Of a stretch of DNA of 64,000 nt, positions 44,336-54,782 are shown one piece after another. The position numbers and the translations under genes were made by a program. The notes under the pieces were generated by a model. That model saw nothing but the letters and a program-made list of their open reading frames with translations, did no database searches and was not told where the DNA came from. The stretch lies in assembly GCA_963678675.1 (NCBI GenBank), contig OY783194.1, positions 16,597,870 through 16,661,869 on the forward strand, in the 5' to 3' direction. The stretch's first letter is position 1, and each line of letters starts with the position of its first letter. This DNA comes from Xiphydria camelus. Lineage: Eukaryota; Arthropoda; Insecta; Hymenoptera; Xiphydriidae.

Positions 44336-46849
44336 GCCCAAGAGCCAGCGACAGCCAGACCTTCGTTATTTTATAAAGGCTGAAAGTTTCTCAGTGTATG
44401 TCCCCAATAGAGGTAAGACCGATCCCCGACTATGAAGTTTGGAACATGGTAGCTTTGGCAGGTAACAGGTGTGGCAAAGGTGTAAAAAAATGAACCTCAA
44501 CTTCGTTAAAGTATTATATAAAGCTCAGTTTTTATATATTTTATTCGGAATAATATTAGAAATCACGTCGTCCATTGCTAGATACTTAGTATGGTTCCAA
44601 CCCCCTGCCAGACACCCTTAAACTAAAATAAATTGTAATTATACTTTCGTCATAGTATAAAAGCTAAATTTTATATATGTTATTTGGAGAACTATCAAAA
44701 GATGTTTCCTCAGTAGCCAGACAGTTTTGATGGTTCCTACATCTTGCCAGACACATTGAAAGTCTGCCGTAGGTGCGAGCGCGAGGAACTACATGCAAGC
44801 GGGTGCGAGTGAAATAGTGAGTTCGGTCTATTGCGATCTTTTGTTGCGCATCTTTCATTTACTCAGTATCATGTGTTGAACAGTGTTTTTTGGATTTATC
44901 GGAAAATTTAATTATATAGAATTATTTATGACTAAGAAATAAATTTTCAAAAAATGATTCAGTAGAATTTTCATGTCAATAAATCAATGCAACAAAAATT
45001 TAATAAACTAATCAATAATGTTTTGATATGATTTAAAATATGTATTACTGGATTCAAAGAAATATTTAATGATTTTCATCGTTGTCGTCGATATCTTCAT
45101 TATCTTCGTCACTACTACTCCACTCCGTGGCAAAATAAATGTTACATGACACTTTTATCCACGTGTATCTTCAATTAAATTTTCCGATAAATCCAAAAAA
45201 CACTGTTCAACACATGATACTGAGTAAATGAAAGATGCGCAACAAAAGATCGCAATAGACCGGACTCACTATTTCACTCGCACCCGCTTGTATATACAGG
45301 GTGTCCGTAAAGTATGGAAACGGTTGAATATCTCGAAAAGTACGCTTCAGAACGGGAAACGAAAAAATACGTATCCGATATTTTTTTTAAAACTATCAAA
45401 TGATACCAAGATTGATCCCACACCCCAACCCCTGTGGGTGGGGCAGGGGGAAGCTTCAAAATCTTAAATAAGAACCCCCACTTTTGATTGCATATTCGCA
45501 TTCTACATTAAAAACTACATAACTTTTATTTGAAACATTTTTTTCGATTCATGGCAGATGGCGCTATAATCGACGAAATTCAATTTTTTCGGTTTTTGCA
45601 ATTGAGAGTCGATTTATTCGATTCTGCAATACAATTGCGATAGAAATTTACATTTTTTATTCTCATACTTGATATTTTTGTTAAAAATTTAATTTAGTTT
45701 TGCAAATTTGAAGTGCAGATGCGTTCTGTACCTGGAATTCCCCGTGACGCACTAAGTTCCGTTAGAGGAAATAAGCTAATTACTCAAGGATAATCCCATT
45801 CGGAATACATCGAGGTTCGAGGGTCCGGAAGGCCCGGCAATTAGCGGTACCTGTTTACGTGTACTCAAGTTAACGGATATCATTAAAACGGACTACTAGT
45901 GAAAGAATAGCTACGATTCCCGGAATATACCGTCCGCCGGGGGAATTCCAGGTACAGAACGCATCTGCACTTCAAATTTGCAAAACTAAATTAAATTTTT
46001 AACAAAAATATCAAGTATGAGAATAAAAAATGTAAATTTCTATCGCAATTGTATTGCAGAATCGAATAAATCGACTCTCAATTGCAAAAACCGAAAAAAT
46101 TGAATTTCGTCGATTATAGCGCCATCTGCCACGAATCGAAAAAAATGTTTCCAATAAAAGTTATGTAGTTTGTAATGTAGAATGCGAATAGGCAATCAAA
46201 AGTGGGGGTTCCTATTTAAGATTTTGAAGCTTCCCCCTGCCCCACCCACAGGAGTTGGGGTGTGGGATCAATCTTGGTATCATTTGATAGTTTTTAAAAC
46301 AATATCGGATACGTATTTTTTCGTTTCCCGTACTGAAGCGTACTTTTCGAGATATTCAACCGTTTCCATACTTTACGGACACCCTGTATAGTGCCTCGCG
46401 CTCACACCTATACTAGCCTATGACAGACTTTCAATGTGTCTGGCAAGATGTAGGAAGCATCGAAACTGTCTGGCTACTGAGGAAACATGTTTTGATAGTT
46501 CCCCAAATAACATATATAAAATTTAGCTTTTATACTATGACGAAAGTTTAATTACAATTTATTATAGTTTAAGGGTGTCTGGCAGGGGGTTGGAAACATA
46601 CTAAGTGTCTGGCAATGGACGACGTGATTTCTAATATTATTCCGAATGAAATATATAAAAACTGAGCTTTTTAAACTTTAACGAAAGTAAGGTTCATTTT
46701 TTTACACCTTTGCCACCTGTTACCTGCCAAAGCCACCATGATCCAAACTTCATATTCGGGGATCGTTCTTACCTCTATTAGGGACATACACTGACAAACT
46801 TTCAGCCTTTATAAAATAACGAAGGTCTGGCTGTCGCTGGCTCTTGCTC
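44336..46849. mobile_element. 2.5 kb palindrome inserted in the DD41D gene
   Basis: The arms (44336-44915; mirror in 45170-45293 plus 46390-46849) begin CAAGAGCCAGCGACAGCCAG and include CTGCCAGACACCCTTAAACT and GCAACAAAAGATCGCAATAG. A TA lies at each edge. The loop at 44916-45169 is AT-rich and unpaired. The right arm is itself cut by the element at 45297-46386. No ORF beyond arm translations. Confidence 0.65.
45297..46386. mobile_element. 1090-bp fold-back inside the palindrome
   Basis: The ends CAGGGTGTCCGTAAAGTATGG and inverse are flanked by TA (45295-45296, 46387-46388). The arms are ~460 bases and nearly identical, and they include CACCCACAGG/CCTGTGGGTG and TGGCGCTATAATCGAC. The loop at about 45755-45925 is unpaired. 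No transposase frame. It is the youngest layer in this nest. Confidence 0.8.
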
Positions 46850-47949
46850 TAATATCATACTGACACAAGAATTGTCACTTCAGGATATGCAGAATCGCGT
46901 TAATTTCTGTCAGTGGGCTTTGGAGCGATTGAACGAAGACCCTGCTTTCTTTCAGTATGTTATGTTTAGTGATGAAGCAACGTTTCAGAGCACTGGTTCC
47001 TTGAATCGTTACAATTGTCATTATTGGTCACCTGTAAACCCACATTGGACTCAACAAATTGACAATCAACATTGATGGAGTGTAAATGTGTGGTGCGGTA
47101 TCATCGACGGTCAAGTGATTGGACCTTATTTTTTCAATGGTACTGTGAACGGCCCAAATTACCTGCAATTTTTGCAGAATGAGTTGCCAGTACTCATGGA
47201 AAATGTGTGTTACGCAACAAGGCGAAGAAACTGGTTCCAACAAGATGGTGCACCACCGCACTTTGCTAGAGTTGTTAGGGATTATCTGAACACCCTTTTT
47301 CCTAATCGTTGGATTGGTCGTGGAGGTTTCGTTCAATGGCCTGCTCAATCTCTTGATCTCACACCCCTCGATTTCTATCTATGGGGTTACGTTAAAGATG
47401 CTGTGTACACCAATCGACCAACAACACCTGCAGATATGCAAAGACGCATCAGAAATGTGATCACACACATTCCAGCTGAAGTCCTTCGATCTGTAACAGG
47501 AAACTTCTGACGTAGATTGGAGTTATGCCTCGCTGTCTACGGCGGTAACACCGAACACCTTTTAGAATGATTTTTTATTACAGCTACGTAAACACAGATG
47601 TGCAAAGTGTGCAACAAAACCTGTAATCGAGCCTAAATAAAAATATTCTCATGTTTCCCTATTTTTTTACGATATTTCACAAAAAATCGATAGGAATATC
47701 ATAAAATATGGTATGGCTGAATACATCTCGGAAAGCTGCACAACTTGAAGAGAGAATCAAAAATTTTGTTGCCATTTAAGAAAAGTGGCATTATGCTCGT
47801 AGCATAAAAACATGCGCAGTGGGGGCCTAGATTTTACTAACACTAAGTTTCCCCCTTCGAACCCTACAACTGTCATAGGACACACTTCGCTGTAAATCCC
47901 TTCCTTGAAGAGTTATTCAGCCGTACTGTTTCAAATGGGACACCCTGTA

Positions 47950-48585
47950 CATGCGTATACATTTCATATTCGACAGAATTGGTCCACAAAGAGAGACTCG
48001 TGGTAATAGGAGATGAAATATAATATCAATAAACAAGAAATATCGATAAGGTAGGGAACTTAGCAAGATGCCTGTTTTCAGTCCCAGTCGAAGGAGCTAT
48101 TATGTTATAATATCGGTTCCCGATAATGTACCTACTACTTTACCTTCGAAAATATACTGTCAAATTACATATTATATCTTAGGAATAGAAGTGTGCGTTT
48201 ACGATATATCGATTCAATCTCGGTTTCCATTCTTGTCAGAAACCGAAGTGGAGGCAGGAAAGTAGGAGACAGCGCTGAATATATCTTACTAACATAAAAT
48301 AACTAGATATATTTTGTATGGAACACAAATATCATAAGTAGAAAAAGTGTATAGTGCAATTATTATTTTATACGCGATCTTTGCAACACTTATAATTATT
48401 TTGTTTTTAAATAACTATTATATAAGTTATACGTGAGGCATTCCATGCCAACTGAACACCCTCCCAAAAAAATGTTCTCGGATTTTGATGAAATTAAAAT
48501 ATATTGGTTAGTATACCAAATAAAAAATACGAGTTTGGTGATTTCCCTTAATTTTACGATTTTAAGAAATTACGGTAGATTAATA
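47950..48585. other. Spacer
   Basis: A 65-codon frame at 48068-48265 shows no motif. Nothing else is supported. Confidence 0.4.
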
Positions 48586-49129
48586 GGCCAGGGAAGTTAT
48601 TTTTGATAACATGGTGCTCGTGGAACAAAATGCCCTAAAGCTGATTTATGCGGGATTATTTAGCTGTTTTGGTCCTGATTAACATACTAAAAGTCCCCAT
48701 CCCTCCGAGGGTGCAAACAACCCCAAACTACCCCTAAAGGTACATTTTTTAGTTCTTATCAAATATCTCAAAAACAACTCCTTTTTTTGAAAAAATGCAA
48801 GAGACCAAAATGAAAGCCAATAAAATTGCCTACAATTTGGTGTATATATGTACACAATTTGAATAAACCAGTGGCGTACAGCAAGTGTCAAAAGTCATAA
48901 AATATTTTTCGGCCTTCAAAAAAAACACTTTTCTCAGCGTAAATGCTGTCGAATTATTTTCCCATGTAAAAGTACTCAAAAATAAAAAACAAATGGTGTT
49001 AAATCAATAAAGTTAGGTATTTTTTTTTATTTCGAAGTGTTTCTGAAATGTAAGAAATTTTACAATCGGCCCCTCATTACATAATAGGCGTATGCTAGGC
49101 GGCTAAATGCAATTGAAGACGGATAACAT

Positions 49130-50144
49130 TTGGCCTTTCCACGATTAGCCTTACGGATAATAGACCACAACATGGCAATCATTAATAGGCCCCGATTTTT
49201 AAAAAATGAAAACAATAAAAAGTTGTTTATTTCACAACTAAGCCAACATCTCGAAACAGCTGACATTAAAGTTTTCCAAGCACATGGGGATGCAGATACA
49301 CTCATAGCGGAGAAAGTTCTTGAAGCAAGAAAGTTAGAAAAATCGGTAACATTGGTTGGTGAAGACACTGATTTAATGGTATTACTGTTACTGTTGTTAA
49401 TGGTATTCAAATCAAAAACGGACAATATTTATATGTTAAGACCCGACAGCACTACAAAACCTAATAAAACAACGAACATAAATGCGCTTCAAAATAAGAT
49501 AGGTACTATGCGTGCTTCGATTTTATTTTCCCATACCGTTTTTGGATGTGATACTACCTCGGCAATTTATAAAAAAGGAAAGTTGTCTACATAATATAGG
49601 CTTTCAGAGAAACATCAGAACCTACAAGCAAAAGAAGCCATTTTTTTAAAATCCCACTGCAGACAAGAAGGATATAATCGCTATTGGAGAAGAGTCGATT
49701 GGCTCTGTATGATATCGGAAAGTCAGTAAAAACGCTAAATCAGGTACGCTTTTTCAAATTTCACAACAATGCATCAAGGCAGAGTTTAAGTGCAAACTTC
49801 TCATTAACTCCTTTACCACCAACATCAGATGCAGCCGCTCAGCACAGTTTGCGGGTATATTACCAAATCCAGGAATGGCTGGAAAATGAGTTAGAAGCTA
49901 ACTCTTGGGGATGGAGAAAGCAGGGAGAACTTCTTTTACCAATAACGCGACCGACGAACCAATTGCACCAGAATTCATCCTAAAATTGATATTCTGTAAC
50001 TGTAAGACTGATTGTGGGAAGCTGTGTAAGTGTCAGAAATCTGGTCTAAACTGTTCAAATCTGTGTGGGCAATGTCAAGGACAGTCTTGTAGCCATATAT
50101 TTCAACCCGCTGAAAACGAAGACGACGAAGAAGATTTGATCTAG
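49130..50144 (+). pseudogene. PIN-like plus CXC-domain ORF, copy 2
   Basis: Block 1 (49130-49594): D-H-N-M-A-I-I-N-R-P-R-F, then the aspartate clusters G-D-A-D, G-E-D-T-D and G-C-D-T. A three-base insertion creates a TAA at 49592 that copy 1 lacks. Block 2 (~49696-49970): A-L-Y-D-I-G-K-S, L-P-P-T-S-D-A-A, W-G-W-R-K. Block 3 (~49975-50144): C-N-C-K-T-D-C-G-K-L-C-K-C and C-S-N-L-C-G-Q-C, a tesmin/TSO1-like cysteine-rich (CXC) module, ending in an acidic tail (E-D-D-E-E-D-L-I). At least two frameshifts separate the blocks. The function is unknown: a nuclease-like fold with a DNA-binding tail is the inference. It might be the element's own enzyme or a captured host gene. Confidence 0.55.
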
Positions 50145-50163
50145 ATTTTTTATTGTATAATAC

Positions 50164-50412
50164 ATATCGATGGCTTAGGCGCAATAGGTCGTAACCCACA
50201 AAGCGTTTTTAACGCCATTTGATTGTAACCCTCAAAAGTATGTCCCTACAATACATCGTAAGCCTTATCTCCATTTAAAACGCTCTCTATTTTATTATTT
50301 CAAAAGGTCATATGCCCAGCGAATATTGTCACTGTGAAGTTTTTTGTGTCTCCTGTAAAATTTACTGTTTCGGGGATACGACCTATTGCGCCTAAGCCAT
50401 CGATATACTCTA
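50164..50412. repeat. 30-base inverted pair after the CXC ORF
   Basis: ATCGATGGCTTAGGCGCAAT at ~50167-50186 is mirrored at ~50383-50405 (ATTGCGCCTAAGCCATCGAT), with TAGGTCGTA extending the match. It could form a stem of ~30 base pairs with a ~190-base loop in the transcript 3' region. Copy 1 kept only the right half because of its deletion. Confidence 0.6.
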
Positions 50413-50792
50413 ATGTAAGTACGAGTATTGAATGTATATTGTTTCTTGAGCATAGGAAAAAATAAATATTTGATATATACTTTTAGTATAATAGATACCT
50501 ACGATTCTTTAGCCATATTAATAGCCATTTTTGAATCGACTTTGAAACTTCACTACACGCCACTGCCCTAATTTTGATTGGATTTTCTCCAAGTGATAAA
50601 TAATTTAAACTTCAATTGTTCTAAACAGAACAATTCAAACCAATTACATCACTTTTGAGTATTGAAAAATCTGTATCGTCTTCGGACACTTGCTGCACGT
50701 CACTAACGTAACATATTTTGACATACATACATACATATACCTATATATGTTTATTTTATATTTATATTTTATTTTTTATATACTTACCTATA

Positions 50793-52034
50793 CTTACTTA
50801 TACAAAGGAGAATGGAACGGAGAGCCGAGGAAGTATTAGCAGAAGACCAGTTCGGATTTAGAAGGAACAGAGGAACGAGGGAAGCGATAATAGCGCTAAG
50901 ACTAATTGCAGAGAAAACATTAGAAAAAGACGAAACACTATATATAGGATTCATAGACCTAGAGAAAGCATTCGACAATGTTCAGTGGCAAAAAATGTTC
51001 GAAATACTGAAAAGAGTAGGAATAAAGTACAGAGAAAGAAGAATCATACATAATTTATATGAAAACCAAGTAGCAGTGATAGGAGTAGAAGAAGAAGTGA
51101 GAGAAGCGAAAATTAGAAAAGGAGTACGACAAGGATGCACACTGTCGCCTCTAATCTTTAACTTATACATAGAGGAAGCGATGAACGAATTAAAAGAAAA
51201 CTCAACTTCAGGCATTAAAATACAAGGGCAAACAGTGAGCATGCTTCGGTTCGCCGACGATATAGCGCTACTAGCATCGAACAAAGAAGAACTAGAAAAG
51301 GCGCTTAACGAAATGGAAAACATCCTAATAGAGAACTACAATATGAAAATTAATAAGAAAAAGACAAAAATTCTGGTATGTAGTAAGAAAAAACGTAAGA
51401 GTAAAACTAGAATAAATATAGGCGACGAAAGCGTAGAAGAAGTACAGCAGTTTTGCTATCTAGGTAGCCAAATAACGACAGATGGAAAGAGCCTAAAAGA
51501 CGTCAAACAAAGAATAGCGCAGGGAAAACAGGCTTTTAATCTGAAAAAGAAGCTACTATGCTCAAAAAACGTCAGCCTAGAGAGTAGGAAAAAATTTCTC
51601 AAAACATACGTGTGGAGTACAGCTTTGTATGGGTGCGAATCTTGGACGATAGGAATGGTAGAAAGGAAAAAATTAGACAGCTTCGAAATGTGGTGCTATA
51701 GAAGAATGCTAAAAGTAAAATGGACCGAGAAAATCACAAATGAAGAAGTCTTGAGGAAAATAGAGGAAAACCGGCGGCTCTGGAAAAATATAAAGAAAAG
51801 AAGGGATCAGCTGATAGGCCATATAGTGAGACATGAGGGACTGCTAAGAGACATCTTAGAAGCAGAAACGGGAAAAAAGAGAGAGGTAGGTAGGCCGCGG
51901 TTAGACTACATTTCGCAAATCATTAAGGACGTAGGTTGTTCGAAATACAGGGAAATGAAAAGACTAGCGGAGGACAGGAAAAGATGGAGAATGGTATCAA
52001 ACCAGTCTTAGGACTGATAACTTTATGATGATGA
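50793..52034 (+). mobile_element. 5'-truncated LINE with 12-13 bp target duplication
   Basis: The sequence TACTTACCTATA occurs at both edges (50781-50792, 52035-52046) and only once at the same place in copy 1 of the host element (near 21410), so the insertion and its target duplication are directly visible. The 3' end is a short GATGAT repeat, with no poly-A. Only the 3' third of ORF2 was inserted. Confidence 0.9.
50812..52011 (+). CDS. LINE reverse transcriptase, C-terminal part
   Basis: The 399-codon frame is open and also extends upstream to the truncation point near 50800, so the first methionine is internal. RT motifs: F-I-D-L-E-K-A-F-D (residues 47-55), G-V-R-Q-G-C-T-L-S-P-L (104-114) and the catalytic F-A-D-D (147-150). 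The C-terminal third has the G-H-I-V-R-H...G-R-P-R segment and Y-R-E-M-K-R-L-A typical of RTE-like or related LINEs. The endonuclease and the first RT fingers are missing because of 5' truncation. No stop or frameshift: a young copy, but not able to retrotranspose by itself. Clade assignment is tentative. Confidence 0.8.
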   Translation: MERRAEEVLAEDQFGFRRNRGTREAIIALRLIAEKTLEKDETLYIGFIDLEKAFDNVQWQKMFEILKRVGIKYRERRIIHNLYENQVAVIGVEEEVREAKIRKGVRQGCTLSPLIFNLYIEEAMNELKENSTSGIKIQGQTVSMLRFADDIALLASNKEELEKALNEMENILIENYNMKINKKKTKILVCSKKKRKSKTRINIGDESVEEVQQFCYLGSQITTDGKSLKDVKQRIAQGKQAFNLKKKLLCSKNVSLESRKKFLKTYVWSTALYGCESWTIGMVERKKLDSFEMWCYRRMLKVKWTEKITNEEVLRKIEENRRLWKNIKKRRDQLIGHIVRHEGLLRDILEAETGKKREVGRPRLDYISQIIKDVGCSKYREMKRLAEDRKRWRMVSNQS

Positions 52035-52483
52035 TACTTACCTATATTTATATTTATTATACATATATATTTTTTACTTTTCTCGCAATGTTTTAACATT
52101 CCATTGTCTTAAATAAACTAACTAGGAGTATATTTACTGCGTAAAACGTAATATTGAGGGTGGATGTACGTTTCGCAATTTTAAACGCTTCCAGCCCGCC
52201 ACTGGTTTCCAAAAAATTATGCACTGCTATATATCATTTTATAGGTAATTTTATTGTCTTTCATTTTGGTCCCTTTCATTTTTTCAAAAAAAAAGCCGTT
52301 TTTAAGATATTTGAGAAAAACTAAAAAAATGTACCTTTAGGGGTAGTTTTGGGGTTGTTTGCACCCTCGGAGGGATGGGGACTTTTAGTATGTTAATCAG
52401 GGCCACAAAAGCTCAATAATCCCGCATAAATCAGCTTTAGGGCATTTTGTTCCACGAGCGATCTTAATAATTGCACTGGCCTA

Positions 52484-52864
52484 TAAAGTCTCAAGAAATT
52501 CTCGTGCACATGTACATTTAATCATTTTTATCTGCGAAAATATCGATCGTAGAAGAAATAAGCTTGAGAATCATTTTCTTCGAAAAGAATTGTATTATAC
52601 TTCTCGAGGATATTTTTTTTTAAAGAAATGGCTTCTTTAGACAAATAACTTTCCAATAAAGTTTTATTTTAAAGAAATCTAGCAAATGGACCTGTTTTAA
52701 AAATTCGAAAATATTGTTATTGAATTCCTTGGATTTTTTTCCAAAGAATGCGTTGTTTCAAAAGTACGTCTTTAATAAGTGAGGCGCCTAGATGCGCAAA
52801 AACAGATATTTCCTTTATACTTATATAGGAAATAGCTGGTTTTGCATCTAGGCGCCTCAACTAA
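52484..52864. other. Spacer with an 85-base hairpin
   Basis: GAGGCGCCTAGATGC...GCATCTAGGCGCCTC (about 52781-52859) forms a strong hairpin. The remainder is AT-rich without features. Confidence 0.5.
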
Positions 52865-52867
52865 TCT

Positions 52868-52918
52868 ATATAAATAAAAATGAATGTTTGTCTGTCTGTA
52901 TGTCTCTTATACCTTCCT
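52868..52918 (+). mobile_element. Helitron 5'-end fragment
   Basis: TCTATATAAATAAAAATGAA followed by TGTTTGTCTGTCTGTATGTC and CCTTCCTAAACCG matches the 5' end of the Helitron at 60230. Only ~50 bases are present; the sequence then changes to the LINE 5' region. Confidence 0.65.
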
Positions 52919-53048
52919 AAACCGGACTTGGTTAGCGGCGGTGGAGGCGTGCGGTTGGGGTGTGAGAGGTAGCGTGTGAGAAGCGAAATAATAAGTGTAT
53001 ATAAATATAAGAAAGCAGAAAAAAGAGGTAAGCGTGAAGGAAAGATAG

Positions 53049-53470
53049 GTATCGCATGTCCGAGCCCAAACCGCTCAAGCGCCGATACCTATGGCCGATA
53101 ACTTGAAATTTGTTTTCGGCAGTGTTTGCCGACGGTTGAAAATTTGATAGTTAGAAATGACTTGAGAAGAGTGGGCTGTGTGTACTGCATGAGAGCAAAA
53201 AGTGTCAAAGGTCTGATTTCTCGATAGCTGTCAATTCGAGAGATCGAAGTATTGAATAATAGACGAAACACTTCGATCTCCCGAATTGACAGCTATCGGG
53301 AAATCAGACGTTTGACACTTTTCGCTCTCACGCAGTACACACAGCGCACTCTTCTCAAGCTATCTCTAACTATCAAATTTTCAACCGTCGGCAAACACTG
53401 CCGAAAACAAATTTCAAGTTATCGGCCATAGGTATCAGCGCTTGAGCGGTTCGGGCTCGGACATGCGGTA
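53049..53470. mobile_element. Fold-back family C, copy 3
   Basis: The palindrome starts GGTATCGCATGTCCGAGCCC and ends GGGCTCGGACATGCGGTA. The inner part (GACTTGAGAAGAGTG, GATAGCTGTCAATTCG) matches the copy at 40550-40928, but the outer ~90 bases differ: another case of shared core and exchanged ends. Confidence 0.75.
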
Positions 53471-53640
53471 GTAAACGGATAAGATAATAGAATAGGTAAG
53501 GCAAAAGGAATAAAGGCGGGAATTAAGGAAAAAGGAAGCGGGTTAGAGATTGAGGTTAGGGCAAGTTTAGGAGGTTAGAGTAGCCGACGTAAGGGGTCAA
53601 ACAGTAAAGAAGTAAGGTAGGAAGCATTCATCAAGCAACG

Positions 53641-54655
53641 ATGGTCGATAAGGAAGATCGCGGGCGAGCGAAATCGGGAGGAAAAGGGGAAGCGGGAAAA
53701 TCAAAAGTAGGGCGGCCATCGAACGCGGAGAGGCTATTAAAAGCATCAGGGAATAAAATAGACAAAATATGGAGCAAAGCGGAGGCAGGCAAAGGGAATT
53801 TGGAGAACGTGGATCAAGAAGACCAAGGAATTTCTAACAGAAAGGGGGATGAAAAAGTTGAAGAGGAAAAAGGGGCGGAGATAGGGAAGGCAGCAGACGG
53901 TAAAGACGAGATAATTGAAGCGATAAGGGGATTAGCGGGGCAAATAACAGATTTAAAAAGCGAGGTAAGGGAGAGAGAGCATCAAAGAAGCAATAAGGAA
54001 AATCGGTGAGGAGGTGGAAAGGAGGGAGGAAAGATGGGCTAAGGAGATAGACAAGTTAGAGAACAGATTAAAAGAACTAAAAAAGAGACAAACTTCCGAG
54101 ATGTTGGAAATGGAAGTTGCTGTCGCGGTGGAGAAAAGAGTAGAGGAATTACAAGCAAAGTGGAAAGAAAAAGGAGAGGGAAACGCAGCAATGAGTGAGG
54201 GAGAAGTACGAAGGCTTAAAATGATGGTAGAAAGGCAAGATAAAAAAGAGAGGAGGAATAATGTGGTAATCAAAGGGCTTAAGATAAAGAACAATAACGC
54301 GAAAGAGGAAGTGAGGGAGTTCTACTTAAATGAATTGGGAGTGGAAGTGGTAGTACGATGGGCAATAATAATAGGAAAAACTGAGGGAGTGATTGTGGTA
54401 AAGATGGAGGAATGGGAAGATAAACAGAAAATAATGAAAAGAAAGCATAGGCTGGGATCAAGAAGAATCTATATCGAGCAGGGCCTGACGATAGAAGAAA
54501 GGGATATTCAGAGAGAACTATCGAGTATAGCAAGGGAAGAGCGAGGGATGGGAAAAGAAGCAAAGATAGGATATCAGAAGATATGCGTAGATGGGATCTG
54601 GAAGTATTGGTCGGAAATAAGAAGGGGGCAGAGAAGGGAAGAAAATTTTCAGTAG
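53641..54655 (+). pseudogene. LINE ORF1, coiled-coil nucleic-acid-binding protein
   Basis: The first frame (53641-54009) is basic and acidic-patched, with A-G-K-S-K-V-G-R-P-S-N-A-E-R, and ends at a stop. The second frame (54014-54655) continues with a long K/E coiled coil (~residues 1-85) and an RRM-like segment R-R-N-N-V-V-I-K-G-L, as in L1-type ORF1 proteins that bind element RNA. One small frameshift near 54005 separates the two; originally they were probably one protein of ~335 residues. The extreme purine bias of the plus strand explains the long antisense frames. Confidence 0.6.
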
Positions 54656-54782
54656 GGTCAGCGACCAGAAATAACGTTAGAACGGAGGTTGTGAGGGAAG
54701 AATGCATGTTTAAAAAGAACGAATGTAAGATACTTTTTTGGAATGTAGCAGGTTTGAAGAATAAAAGAGACTTTTGGATATA

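Larger units (their letters stand above)
44018..47570 (+). pseudogene. DUF4817-type DD41D transposase, split and broken
   Basis: N-terminal part (44018-44335): M-V-Y-P-A-S-E-C-V-D, R-F-P-N-R-Q-H-H-P, then a helix-turn-helix (V-S-L-R-E-I-E-R-D-L-G-V-P-R-S-T-A), matching the DUF4817-bearing transposases. After the inserted palindrome, the catalytic part (46862-47570) has M-F-S-D-E-A-T-F, F-Q-Q-D-G-A-P-P-H-F and D-L-T-P-L-D-F-Y-L-W-G-Y. I count 41 residues between the second and third aspartates (DD41D). Stops occur at 47073 and 47508; the latter (TGA) is CGA in the inverted left-arm copy. The protein is not functional from this locus. Confidence 0.75.
43304..47947 (+). mobile_element. DD41D Tc1/mariner-superfamily element with ~545-bp inverted ends
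   Basis: The termini are CAGGGTGTCCCATTTGAAAC and its inverse, with TA on both sides (43302-43303, 47948-47949). Each arm is ~545 bases and includes the last ~60 codons of the transposase: the left arm is an inverted copy of the 3' end of the gene. The element therefore gained a long terminal repeat by duplicating its own coding end. A 2.5 kb palindrome (44336-46849) splits the gene. Confidence 0.75.
48586..52481 (+). mobile_element. PIN/CXC element, copy 2, with LINE insertion
   Basis: Same ~200-base inverted ends as copy 1 (GGCCAG..., CCATCCCTCCGAGGGTGCAA), TA on both sides (48584-48585, 52482-52483). It retains the ~630 bases absent in copy 1 and adds a 5'-truncated LINE at 50793-52034. 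Without the LINE it is about 2.65 kb. Near-identity to copy 1 implies recent movement. The missing N-terminal half of the ORF implies that both are shortened derivatives of a larger element. Confidence 0.7.

Noticed and set aside
45274..46391. Mirror frames of 69-79 codons
   Set aside because: They are the two arms of a palindromic MITE read on both strands.
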